DNA of 64,000 nt, from the NCBI GenBank assembly GCA_021442155.1, contig CM038216.1, forward strand, positions 88,198,945-88,262,944, read 5' to 3'. The DNA is from Cymbidium sinense (lineage: Eukaryota; Streptophyta; Magnoliopsida; Asparagales; Orchidaceae). The notes under the pieces are model-generated. The model was not told where the DNA came from, made no database searches, and was given only the letters and a program-made list of their open reading frames with translations. Below are positions 11,511 to 21,840 of this stretch, one piece after another. The position numbers and the translations under genes are program-made. Numbering within the stretch: the stretch's first letter is position 1; every line of letters begins with the position of its first letter.

Positions 11511-12415
11511 TTAAGTAAACTAGTATGTTTATCTTTATTTAGTTTATTTGGTTTATTTTTGATTTATTTTATTTTATTTTTTATTTTTATTTTGGTTTTT
11601 TTCTTATTTAGTTTAGATTTTTATTTTAGGTTTATTTATTTTAGTTTAGGTTTTGATTTTAGTTTATATTTTAGGTTTAGGTTTAATTTTTAGTTGAGTT
11701 TTCTTTTTATTTTATTTTTTAGATTTTTTATTTTTTATTTTAAGGTTTAGCTTTAGGTTTTTATTTTATTTTTCTAGGTTTAGGTTTTAGGTTTTTATTT
11801 TAGGTTTATTTTTAGGTTTTATTTTTTAGTTTAGGTTTAGGTTTATTTTTAGTTTATTTTATTTTATTTAGTTTATTTTATTATATTTAGTTTATATGTT
11901 TAGCTTTAGGTTTTATTTTTTTAGTTTAGTTTTTTTTAGTTTACGTTTAGGTTTATTTTATTTTGTTTATTTTATTTTTATTTTAGGTTTAAATTTTACA
12001 TTTAATTTATTTTTATTTTTTCTTTTAAGGTTTATTTTTTAGATTTTATTTTTTATTTAGTTCTTATTATATTTTATTTTAAGTTTATATTATTTTTTTA
12101 TTTTATGTTTAGTTTTTATTTGATTTATGTCTTTTATTCTTAGGTTTATTTTATTTTTTTGGTTTAGTTTAGGTTTTTATTTATTTTATTTTAGTTTATT
12201 ATTATTACTTTATTTTATTTTATTTTTAGGTTTATGTTCGATTTTAGGTTATTTTTTTATTATTATTTTATTTAGGTTAAGTTTTATTTTTTAATTTTAT
12301 TTTAAGGTTTGGGTTAGATTTTAGTTTTTGTTTTTATTTTTTTTTTATTTAGGATTAAGTTTATTTATTTATTTATTTTATTTTAAGGTTTTATTTAGTT
12401 TAGATTGAGGCTTTT
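11511..12415 (+). repeat. T-rich unit 4 (marker variant TTAAGTAAAC)
   Basis: Starts with TTAAGTAAACTAGTATG. At about 905 bases it is one of the longest uninterrupted units and is useful as a reference for the family. Confidence 0.8.
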
Positions 12416-13354
12416 AGGATTCTAGGGTTTAAGGTTTTGGTTTTAGGGTTTAGGGTTTATGGATTTATGGTTTAGGGTTTTAGGGTTTAGGGTTTAGGGA
12501 TGGGGTTTACGTTTTAGGGTTTAGGGTTTAGGGTTTAGGATTTAGGGTTTAATATTTTTAGGGTTTAGGGTTAGCTTAGGGTTTTGGGTTAGTTTAGGAA
12601 TTAGGGATTAGGGTTTAGTGTTTAGGGTTTTAAGATATAGAGTTTTAGGGCTTACGATTTAGGGTTAGGGTTTAGGTTTTAGTGTTTAGCGTTTAGTGTT
12701 TAGGCTTTATGATTTAGGGTTTAGGTTTAATTTAGGAGTTTAGGCTTTAGGGTTTAGTAGTTTAGGGTTTTAGAGTTTAGGATTAGTTTAGGTTTCAGGG
12801 TTTAGGATTTTAAGGTTTATGGTTTATGGTTTAGGGTTTAGGGTTAATTTAGGGTTTAGGGTTAATTTTATGGTTTAGTGTTTAGGGTTTAGGGTTTAGG
12901 ATTTAGGGTTTAGGGTTTAAGGTTTAGGGTATTTTAAAAGAAATTTAAAGCATAGTTTAGTTTATTTAGTTTATTAGTTTATTTATTATTTATTTTAGTT
13001 TATTATTTTATTTTTATTTAGTTAATTTTTATTTTATTTAATTTATTATTTATTTTAGAGGTTTAGGGTTTAAGGTTTTAGGTTTAGGGTTTTAAGGTTT
13101 AGGGTTTAGGGTTAGGGTTTAGGTTTTAGATTTAGGGTTTAATTTTAGCTTTAGGTTTAGGGTTAGTTTAGTTTAGGGTTTAGTTTAAGGTTTAGGTTTA
13201 TAGTTTAGGGTTTTAGGTTTAGGGTTTAGGGTTTATAGTTTAGGGTTTAGGGTTTAGGGTTAGTTTAGGGTTAAGGGTTTAGGGTTGGTTTAGGGTTTAG
13301 GGTTTAGGGTTTCTGATTTAGGATTTAGGGTTTATGGTTTATGCTTTTTTTTAA
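12416..13354 (+). repeat. TTTAGGG block with a short T-rich fragment
   Basis: Two degenerate TTTAGGG stretches flank a 125-base T-rich fragment (12936-13062) that lacks the marker and has TTATTATTTATTTTAG words. This explains why the spacing between units 4 and 5 is 1,844 bases instead of about 1 kb. Confidence 0.8.
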
Positions 13355-14072
13355 AAATTAAGTAAACCGGTGGGTTTAGGTTTGTTTAGTTTATTTAGTT
13401 TATTTTTTAATGATTTTTGTTTATTTTATTCTTATTTTTATTTAGTATTGTTTATTTATTTTAGTTTAGGTTTTATTTTAGTTTATTTTTTAGGTTTAGG
13501 CTTAGGTTTATATTTATTTTTTAGTTTAGTTTTATTTTAATTTTTTTAGGATTAGGTTTTATTTTTTTTATTTTTAGGTTTAGGTTTAGGTTTTTATTTT
13601 ATTTTTTTAGGTTTATATTTTAGGTTTTCATTTTAGTTTTAGGTTTAATTTTAGTTTAATTTATTTTATTTAGTTTAAGGTTTAGGTTTAGTTTATTTTA
13701 GGTTTTGATTTAGGTTTTATTTATTTTAGTTTAGGTTTATGTTTATTTTATTTTATTTTTTTAGGTTTTTTTTTTTTTTTTGTTTAGTGTTTAGATTTTA
13801 TTTTATATTTTATTTTTAGGTTTAGGTTTACTTTATTTTTATTTTTTAGTTTTATTTTATTTAGGTTTTTATTTTTAGGTTTATTTTATTTTTTTAGTTT
13901 AGTTTACGTTTTGATTTATTTTAATTTAAATTAGTTTTTTTTTATTTTATTTTATTTTAGGTTTAGGTTTAGGTTATAATTTAGGTTTTTATTTTATTTT
14001 CTTTTTTTATTATATTTAGGTTTAGGTTTTCTTATTTATTTTATTTTTAGGTTTTATTTAGAATAGGTTTAG
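13355..14072 (+). repeat. T-rich unit 5 (exact marker at 13355-13367)
   Basis: AAATTAAGTAAAC followed by CGGTGGGTTTAGGTTTG. It carries a T12 run near 13768 and is somewhat shorter than unit 4. Confidence 0.8.
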
Positions 14073-14274
14073 GTTTTTAGGGTTTAGAGTTTAGGGTTTA
14101 GGGTTTATGGTTTAGGGTTTAAGGTTTAAGGTTTGGAGTTTAGGATTGTAGGTTTTAGGGTTTAGGGTTTAGGGTTTAGGATTATTATGGTTAAGGGTTT
14201 AGGGTTTTGTGTTTAGAGTTTAGGGTTTAGGTTTTAGATTTAGGGTTCTGGTTTTAGAGTTTTTGGTTTTTTAT
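14073..14274 (+). repeat. Degenerate TTTAGGG block
   Basis: TTTAGGG variants that lead through a T-run into a GRP 3'UTR remnant. Confidence 0.85.
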
Positions 14275-14340
14275 AAAAGAGGATAAATTGAGATTCAACA
14301 TTTATTCTTTTTGATTTTATCAACCAAGTAACAAACTAAG
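14275..14340 (-). pseudogene. GRP 3'UTR remnant at gypsy copy 1 edge
   Basis: The last 65 or so bases of the GRP cassette 3'UTR (AGATTCAACATTTATTC, then TCAACCAAGTAACAAAC) stop abruptly at AAGGGAAGTGAGG, where gypsy copy 1 begins. The same breakpoint recurs at 34950. Confidence 0.75.
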
Positions 14341-15730
14341 GGAAGTGAGGTAATCAAATGACCTCCTTGGGGCTAGCTAAACCCTCGTGTTCCTGGGATG
14401 TCCAGACTATATACCCATTACCATTCAATCTTATATAAATCAACACATGAATAGAGGAAAGAGAACTCAACATTCATACACTTAAGCTTTAAGAACATGC
14501 ATTTCTTATGTATTTATAACTAGCATCATAACACATATTATTAGTCATTTATAAGCTTTTGAAAAATACATTTGGATTTAATAGTGATAATAACCACTTA
14601 TATTTTAAATTAAATCAGCACATGCAAGCTTCCATAAAGGAAATCCATTTTATTTTACTCAATTTTGAAAGGATGGATACATGAATTGAATAACATACCA
14701 AATTTAACTTGATTGGAAAGAGGGCAATCAAGTATAAGCATGTATTTCATTCAACCAAACTAGTTCTTCAGGACAATCAAATCAAATAAGATGATTTGAA
14801 TCAAACTAAAGCTTCTTTATTAGTTATGTTTTGGATTTGATCTGATTTAAAGAGGAGAAGAGAAATCATAACTTGCTATTTTAAACATGTTCCCAGATTA
14901 GATATTTGATTTAATTTAAGGAAATGTAATTAAGTTGATTTTATGGGTTAATTAAGTTGAACCCTTAATTAGATGAATTAATTACCTTTATCTATGTCAC
15001 CTTAAAGTAATTAACTAAATAATTATGAGCCAACATTATATGGAAAATAAACTTGCAATGATCCTAGGAAATAAAAGGGCTAATGCAATTTGCTCATGAT
15101 TAATAGTTAGCTATATTAAGAGACTTAATTAATTACTCTTATGGTTTTCCAACACATGTGGACTAACTATAATATCATTAAATGCCTTTAGGTTATTAAA
15201 CACCTAAAGATCTATCCCATGATTTATTTAATTCAGGTTTGATATGATTATGATTTCAATTTGATTCAGTGATTTAAATAGTTACATTTTGATAAAAGGT
15301 GAAATGAACTTAGCAAAAGGGGTCCCAACCCTATTCCTTAGTTCACTTACTATTGAACAATGATTAATAAACTTAATTGACCAAATTTTTATAGTTCATG
15401 AGATTAATTAATCATTAATTAACTTAAAAGAGTAGTTAAGGTTTAATTAGTCAATTTTGTAATTGAGCAATAAATCCCAAGAAAATCAGGAGGAGAGGTC
15501 ATCCCATTAAATTAACCAACAAAATTTTTGGTATGAATTGCTTAAGTAATTATAAAGTAATTAAGCTAATTAATTTTGTAATTAAACCTTAATTAAACCT
15601 TAATTACTATTCAAAATTAGTTAAGATCATTTTAAATTAATTCTCCTCTGAAATACCTTTAAAATGAGTATTTATTTGCATTTTTTTTATTTCTGTATGA
15701 TTTTTTATGATTTTTAGAAGTTTTAGTAAT
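14341..15730 (+). other. Gypsy copy 1 A/T-rich leader
   Basis: Non-coding. The first 760 bases are collinear with 34951-35716 of gypsy copy 2 (both begin with CTCCTTGGGGCTAGCTAA-like sequence and share GCAATGATCCTAGGAAATAA). The rest is rich in TTAATTAA words. It may be LTR or 5'UTR; without a second copy downstream I cannot say which. Confidence 0.6.
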
Positions 15731-17590
15731 TAAATATGATTAATTAAGCCTAATTAAAGCCTAATATTGTTGGCACCATGTGGTGCACTAACACGACATG
15801 CTTTCCACGTGGCACCATGGGATTGGCTACTTAAAACTTATCCATTACTACATGGCGGGATGCATCGCCATCGTCGATCGGCTATGATTAATCAGGCTTA
15901 ATAGGATTAAATCAGATCAATATAGCATATCTAATCACTATCATTTGTTCCAATCATAAAGAATGAACGGTGCGTGATCTAACGTCACTCGAGTGAGGGA
16001 GAATGGAGTCCATCTATCATTGCTCACTTGATCTGAGCTTTCTCAAGCTCAGATCAACTCCAAAAGGATCCCACACCTTCACGACATCGATCGGAGGGGA
16101 TAAAATGGTCAAGATCACATGAGATACAAGTTTTCTTCAAAAAGCTCCAACCCATTTTAGATTAAGGATCGATTTTGGAGGCATACCTCACTGATGCTCA
16201 AGACCAGTGGCTTGAACGATTGAGGAAGCTTCATCTAGTGGATGCGAAGCCTTGTTGAGCAGCAACTGGATCAATTCCTTGACGTTCGCTCAGAAAGCCA
16301 TGAACCAATTATTTGGAGCTCAAGTTTGATCAAAGTCCCACCTCCGGTGCTCGGGAAGCATGGGAGATGATTCATTCTTGCTCGACAAGGCCTAGGGAAG
16401 GAGTGTACAAAGTTAATTTGAGTTTGATGGAGAAATGTGGAATTTATGTCAGAAATTGGAAGGTCTTGTTTCATGATAGACGGGGATGCCATTTTTTGAT
16501 CGAGGAATGGGCATGGGGAAGTAAGGAATGGCTCTAACTGCTCATCTTGGGTAGCTAGGGCTCTGAGGAATGATTTTTGTGTGTGTTTGAGTGGAAATGT
16601 ATGGGTGTATACCCCCCTTAATCTTGATCAACCCAGGGATCAGGTTTGGCTTCTAGTGGCTCTCCGACCATCTCACGGAGTCATGGGTGGCAGGGAGAAG
16701 GTGAGTCAGCTCGGCTTGGTTGGTTGAAGGTGTGGATGAGGCTACCAAGGAGGAATCATGGGCGTCATATGGTTTTCAAATGCTCTAATGTGGAGGGTGA
16801 GATGATTTCATAATCCATGGGTCATGGCCAACCCAACCACCCCTCGGGAAAGGTTGGACAGTGTCGTGGGTGCGTAGAGGGACCATTGGGAGAGTACCAA
16901 GTGTCCAAGGAAAGGAAATGACCACTTACATGAGTGATTTGTCTTATGTGATGCCCTTGACCCAAGGGTAGAATGATCACATAGCATTAGATTTGATTTG
17001 GACAGATTTGAAATGAGCCAAAAGTGGGTTAGCCCAAATTTCAAGTCAATTGGAGTTGATTTGATTAGGTTTGACTCAATTTGACTCATTTAGGTCAAAT
17101 TGGGTTAGTTTGGGTCAAGTTGACCAATTGGTCAAATTGGGTCAAACCATGGGTTGGGTCAAGTTCATATGATCATTCAGGATATTTTGGTTCAATTGGA
17201 TTGGTTTAGTTTGGCTTAGATTTGATTTTGGCTCATTTGAATTCATTTGGTTCAAATGGGTTAAGTTGACCAATTTGACTAACCTGGCCACATGAGATAG
17301 GAAGGGTTTCAAGTTTGGATTTGATCTTGGAATTCAATCATTTGGTTTTGAAATTTGGGTTTGGATTTGGATTTGAATTTGATGTTTGAATTGAACTTGA
17401 GGTTCGGTTTGAGAAGGTGAACATGGATTGGATTTGGGTTATAGTGTGGATTTTCATACTGGCATAACCAAATCATGGTTAACCTAAGTCTTTAGGCTTT
17501 AGTATTTTAATTGATAGAAGTGTCTTTGGAGTAAGGAAGTATTAGTGTCTAGAATACTTAAGTCTAAAATGGGGTTGAATTCCCACTCAG
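15731..17590 (+). other. Gypsy copy 1, unassigned region upstream of protease
   Basis: Higher in G+C than its surroundings. It holds a near-palindrome, GGCACCATGTGGTGC (15771-15785), and a second GTGGCACCATGG at about 15810. From about 17040 to 17300 it is a diverged array of TTGGGTCAA and TTTGACTCA words. Gag would be expected here, but no zinc knuckle or gag motif was recognised. An open frame at 16313-16537 has no recognisable domain and is overlapped by a minus-strand frame. Confidence 0.5.
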
Positions 17591-17599
17591 TAAGTCAAA

Positions 17600-17880
17600 G
17601 CTTTAGGCTCCATAGTGTTGCCCTTAGAGATAGATGATTGGAAGGCGGATGCCAAGGTTCACATTATAAAGTTAGACACATTATTCAATGCTTTGTTTGG
17701 GAGACCATGGATACATGAGAACAATATAGTGTCATCCTCTCTACATCAATATATGAAGTTTGTGAGAGGTGGGGTCATCTACTGTGTCAAAGGAGATCTC
17801 AAGACATTTACAGTTCATGAGGTTGGCATATATGAGGATGCAGCTTACTACCTCCCTCAAAATCAACAATTCGATTCTCG
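17600..17880 (+). pseudogene. Gypsy copy 1 protease C-terminal part
   Basis: The frame 17615-18019 starts inside a gypsy aspartic protease: LPLEIDDWKADAKVHIIKLD, then FNALFGRPWIHENN, matching the LLGRPWIH strand found after the active site in Tat and Athila proteases, then SSSLHQYMKF. The catalytic DSG triad would lie upstream and is not recognisable. The protease would have cut the gag-pol polyprotein. The frame runs on into the purine-rich spacer without a stop until 18019. Confidence 0.75.
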
Positions 17881-17895
17881 TGAACTTGGCCAAAA

Positions 17896-18037
17896 TTTAA
17901 AAATAAAAGAAAAAGAAAAAGAAAGAGAAAATGAAAAAAATGTAAGAGAAAATAAAAGAAAAAGAAAAAGAAAAAGAAAAAGAAAGAGAAAAACAAAAAT
18001 AAGAGAAAAGAGAATATAAAAAAGAAAATAAAAGGGA
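17896..18037 (+). repeat. GAAAAA purine microsatellite
   Basis: About 140 bases of AAAGAAAAAGAAAAAG-type repeats, all purine on plus apart from scattered T and C. In frame with the protease it would encode Lys-Arg alternations. The minus strand gives Phe-rich frames (17808-18246) that are shadows. Confidence 0.85.
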
Positions 18038-18049
18038 GCAAAAATAGAC

Positions 18050-18969
18050 TTGGAGGAGGAAGTGGTGCCTAACATTAGATTCCACCCACAGTTCATTACT
18101 CCATTCAAACATATAAGTAGGATGACCAGACCTCCACCAGGCAGAGGAAGAGGCCATTTTAGAGGTAGTACAATGGGTGGAAAACTTTTTATTAGCCACC
18201 CAATAGAAGATATGTCACAGCTGCCAAGAGTACACCTGCTATCCATATAGACTTAGAATCTAGTTCATAAGATGAGTCTTATATAGTTAGCACACCATCT
18301 AGCTCTTCTCAACAGTAGATTCCCTTGGAGGTGACACTTGAGTCAGATAGCAATGAAGACTGGGCTCCAAAGCAAAGCATAAGTGTATTTAAACCTATAT
18401 GTGAAACAATTTGGAATTAGTTGGGAGCTTTAGCTCTAACCCAACATTCCTCTCAAAATGCTAAGAGTTTGGTAATTAAGGAATCCCTTAAGTCAGCCAC
18501 AGGTGTGAAGACTTAGAGGTTCTTTTTGGGAGCATCATCTTCAAGTCAAGAAGTTGTTGTAAAACTTGAGGATGATTCATATAAAGATTTAATAAAATTA
18601 CCATTTGATTGGTAGTTGCCTTATTTTCTTAATTAAGGAAAGAAAGTGTTAATCCCACATACTTGGTCAAAGCATAAGTCAGACTACATCAAAAGAATAT
18701 GGAAGAACAAATGCAAAAGCTCTCAATCAAGACCAGGACTAGGATTTGGTATAGTAAGTCTAGTCGATGATGATGATTACTGCTTAGTCATCACCAATCA
18801 TTTTGAATCTGAAAGGTTCTTTTCAAATCACCTTAAATCATATGAGGAGTTGTCCTTAGAAACTTTTGATGATCCGGATGATTTTGAAGTCAAAGATGCA
18901 CCACTAGAGTTCAAAGAAGAGATCAAGTCAACCATCGACGAGCTCAAGGAAGTCAACTTAAGAACTTAA
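18050..18969 (+). pseudogene. Gypsy copy 1 spacer and G-patch-like segment
   Basis: After a spacer with FHPQFITPFKHISRM and an Arg/Gly stretch (PPPGRGRGHFRG), the frame 18646-18969 contains SQSRPGLGFGIVSL, resembling the G-patch-like segment upstream of RT in Tat elements, then an acidic stretch (DDPDDFEVKD) and a FKEEIKSTIDELKEVNL lead-in to RT. Stops occur at 18250 and about 18420, so the polyprotein is broken. Confidence 0.6.
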
Positions 18970-18981
18970 GAAGATCTACGC

Positions 18982-19600
18982 ATGACATACATCAGTTCTT
19001 TGTTGAATAAAATTAAAACCAATGACTTAGTTAGACTATTGACTGAGTTTAAGGACTACTTTGTATGGAGTTATGAAGAGATGCCTGGATTAGCTACTAA
19101 TGTAACGGTCCATAAAATAGAAATAATGCCTACTTCCAACCCTATCAAGAAAGTTACTAGATGCATGCAATTAGAAATAAAATAATAGGTCATTTTTGAA
19201 GTCAAGAAATTGATCGATGTTGGCTTCATCCAGGAAGAAAAATACCATATTTGGTTAGCCAGCGTCATCCTAGTTAAGAAAAATAATGGCCAAATTCACA
19301 TATATGTTGATTTTAGGGATTTAAATAAGGAATTTTCAAAATACAAATTTCCATTACCAATCTCAAAGCTAATGGTGAAAATTGCCTCATCTCATGCAGT
19401 CTTCTCTTTCATGGATCGCTCATCTGGATATAACCAAATAAAGATGACGCCTTGAAGATGAAAGAAACACTACTTTTGGAACCCCGATCAAAATCTATTG
19501 TTATAAGGTCATGCCATTCAGCCATAAAAATTCCAGTGCTACATACCAGCAGGCTATGACTTGAATCTTTAACAAACTCATTCATCTTCGATAAACATCT
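18982..19600 (+). pseudogene. Gypsy copy 1 reverse transcriptase, palm deleted
   Basis: Readable RT fingers: LLTEFKDYFVWSYEEMPGL, then (after a stop at 19183) VKKLIDVGFIQEEKYHIWLA, VKKNNGQIHIYVDFRDLNK and FSFMDRSSGYNQIKM. The frame then shifts to CYKVMPFSHKNSSATYQQAM and ends at IFNKLIHL. The next codons already belong to the RNase H lead, so the YVDD active site and thumb are missing. Gypsy RT copies element RNA to cDNA in virus-like particles. This one cannot be active. Confidence 0.85.
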
Positions 19601-19604
19601 AGTT

Positions 19605-20030
19605 CTAGCAGCCCCTATCCTAGGCATGCCGCTCATACTTTACACTACTACATTATATGACTCCCTTGGTGCTTTGTTGACCCAAGCTAATCACGAAGGG
19701 AAGGAAAACACACTTTATTACCTCAACTATCATCTAATCTTTGCTGAGGTTAATTATCCATTCATTGAAAAGCATTGCCTAGCTTTAATCTTTACATCCC
19801 AAAAGCTACAACACTACATGCTTCCTCATAAGGTCAACTTAATCTCTAGGATCAATCCACTACAATATCTCATGACATGGCAGACGCTATCCGGATGGTT
19901 GGCATGACAGTCCATGATCCTCTCATAGTTTGACATTACCTTCACACCCCTCCATGTAGTGAAAGGACAAACGCTAGCAGATTTCTCAACAGTACACCCA
20001 CTTCTTACTGACTCTTTGTTTAGTGATGAT
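19605..20030 (+). pseudogene. Gypsy copy 1 RNase H
   Basis: Frame 19626-19907 reads MPLILYTTTLYDSLGALLTQ, then YYLNYHLIFAEVNYPFIEKH and LALIFTSQKLQHYML, the standard gypsy RNase H layout. It continues past a stop as SQFDITFTPLHVVKGQTLADF with small changes. The Asp of the usual LLYIAAS/LxVD first strand is not evident. It lies directly after the RT deletion. Confidence 0.8.
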
Positions 20031-20069
20031 CTCCCTGATGAACAAATCATGAACTTTGGAGATACTAGC

Positions 20070-20560
20070 ATTAAACACTAGGAGATGCACTTTGATGGTG
20101 CATCTTCTTCTCAAAGAGGAGAAGAACCACAATCTACTATTCCAGGAAAAATAGGGGTATGAATAGTTCTCTTAACTCCGGATCATGATCTAATGAGATT
20201 ATCATATCATATATCCAATCCTTGCCCCAATAATGAAGTTGAATAAGAGGCTCTAATTGTCGTTCTGGAGTTAATTATTACTCTAAGCATCCAGAACATC
20301 AACATCTTCAGGGATTGTCAGGTAGTTATTAACCAAATCATTGGGTCCTATAAGGTTATAAAGCCCAAGGTCCATCACTACCACAAGTACACTATGGACT
20401 TATTGGCCCAAATCCCAGAGGTTACCATTTATAAGATTCTTCGATATGAGAATGGTGTAGCATATGCTTTATCCAATCTTTTCAAGGAGTTGGCATGTTC
20501 GGAGGATGAGTCCATATCAATAAATGTCAAAAATAGACAAGTCTTATCCCTTATTGAGAT
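20070..20560 (+). pseudogene. Gypsy copy 1 second (archaeal-type) RNase H
   Basis: Reads MHFDGASSSQRGEE, then LIVVLELIITLSIQNINIF, VVINQIIGSYKVIKPKVHHY and LLAQIPEVTIYKILRYENG, with ALSNL standing for the usual ADALANLA. These are the hallmarks of the extra RNase H of Tat elements: the FDG aspartate, the E-AL helix and the NG-YK strand. Stops interrupt it at about 20080 and 20160. This domain is what places the element in the Tat lineage. Confidence 0.8.
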
Positions 20561-20619
20561 TGAACTCATAAAAAAGTACTCTCTTGAAAGACAGGTTGCT
20601 ATTTCTAAGAAAGAAAAAG

Positions 20620-21840
20620 AGTTAAATTGGAGGCAACCATTCATGGATTACTTAAATAAAGGAAAACTACCTCAAGAGAAGTCCTAAGCCCATCAGATGA
20701 AGTTGAGAGCACTTTCCTATGCTCTTGTGGATGGTGTCTTGTATCTGTGATCTTTCGATCATATGTGGTTATATTATTTAAATAAGTATGAAGCTAATAA
20801 GATCATGACAGGGGTACACTCAGGATTATGTGGAGCAAACCATTATGGTCCGAAGATGAAACCCAAGATCAAGAGACTTAAATAGTACTAGCCATCGATG
20901 ATCAAAGATTATATGGATATGGCTAGGTGATGCTACCAATGTCAAATACACAGTGTCATCCTATACAAACCACTCAACATTCTTCATCCTACATTTGCCT
21001 CATGCCCATTCGAGTGTTGGGGTATCGACATAGTGGGTCTGATTGATCCTTTTTTTCCAAGGGTCATCGATTCATCTTAGCTGCTACTGACTAGTTTTCC
21101 AAATGGATGAAGATGATTCTGCTCAGAGAGGTCACAACTTAGCATGTGCTACAAATTTTTAGGAATCATATCGTATATAGGTTCAAAGTGTCTCGACAAA
21201 TTATATCTAAAAATGATACTACAATCAAGAGCACCGAGATCAATAACTTTTCCTGGAGACACAACATAGATTAGAGAAATCCTACCATCAACTACCTGAG
21301 GGCAAACCAATTAGCAGAACCCTTCAACAGAACTCTCATTCAAATACTAAAGAAGACACTCGACAACAACATGCGATAGTGGCATGACCATTTAGTTAAA
21401 GCCTTGTGGGCCTACCATGCCACATATAAAACTCCAACTCATTTTACTCCTTTCTCTTTAGTGTATGGATCCGAAGCCAGTCTACTATTAGAAGTCCAAC
21501 ACCCATCACTAAGGATAGCTGTGGGTGGCAAGATCACAATAGAGCAGAATGCCAATTTGGGGTTAAAAGAGCTCTAAGGTTTGAAGGAGAGACATTTGTG
21601 GCATGCCAAAACATCTAATTGTACAAAGCTAAAATGATTCAAACTCACAACAAGTTGGTCTGTCCTAGAGCTTTTCATGTAAGAGAGCTTATTTTAATTC
21701 TATGGAGACCAATTGTTGCCCATCATAAGATGGGAGGCATGTTTGAACCCACATTCCATAGAGAAGGCCTACCAAGGAGGATCAGCTTATTAATCATAAG
21801 GGAGAGCACCCAATGCTTCCAATTAATGGGCTCTACTTAA
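20620..21840 (+). pseudogene. Gypsy copy 1 integrase
   Basis: Many stops, but the order is clear: MDYLNKGKLPQEKS, ALSYALVDGVLYL, the zinc-binding region with CGANHYGPKMK and CYQCQ, then ECWGIDIVGLIDP (first Asp). In the second-Asp motif ISDNGT the sequence reads ISKNDTT, so the catalytic Asp is Lys. NYLRANQLAEPFNRTL holds the Glu motif as AEPFN, where E is retained. The C-terminus has HNKLVCPRAFHVRELIL and HPMLPINGLYLKKYY, the end of pol. Integrase inserts the cDNA. This copy is inactive. Confidence 0.8.

Noticed and set aside
15771..15822. GGCACCATGTGGTGC and a nearby GTGGCACC as LTR terminal inverted ends or a primer binding site
   Set aside because: No matching tRNA 3' complement such as TGGTATCAGAGC or TGGCGCC follows, and no second copy exists downstream to make an LTR pair.
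16271..16537. Opposed open frames upstream of the gypsy protease as a gag remnant
   Set aside because: Neither shows a gag or zinc-knuckle motif and both are short. Recorded as unassigned.
17808..18246. Phe-rich minus-strand frames opposite the gypsy protease
   Set aside because: Shadow of the GAAAAA purine repeat on the plus strand.
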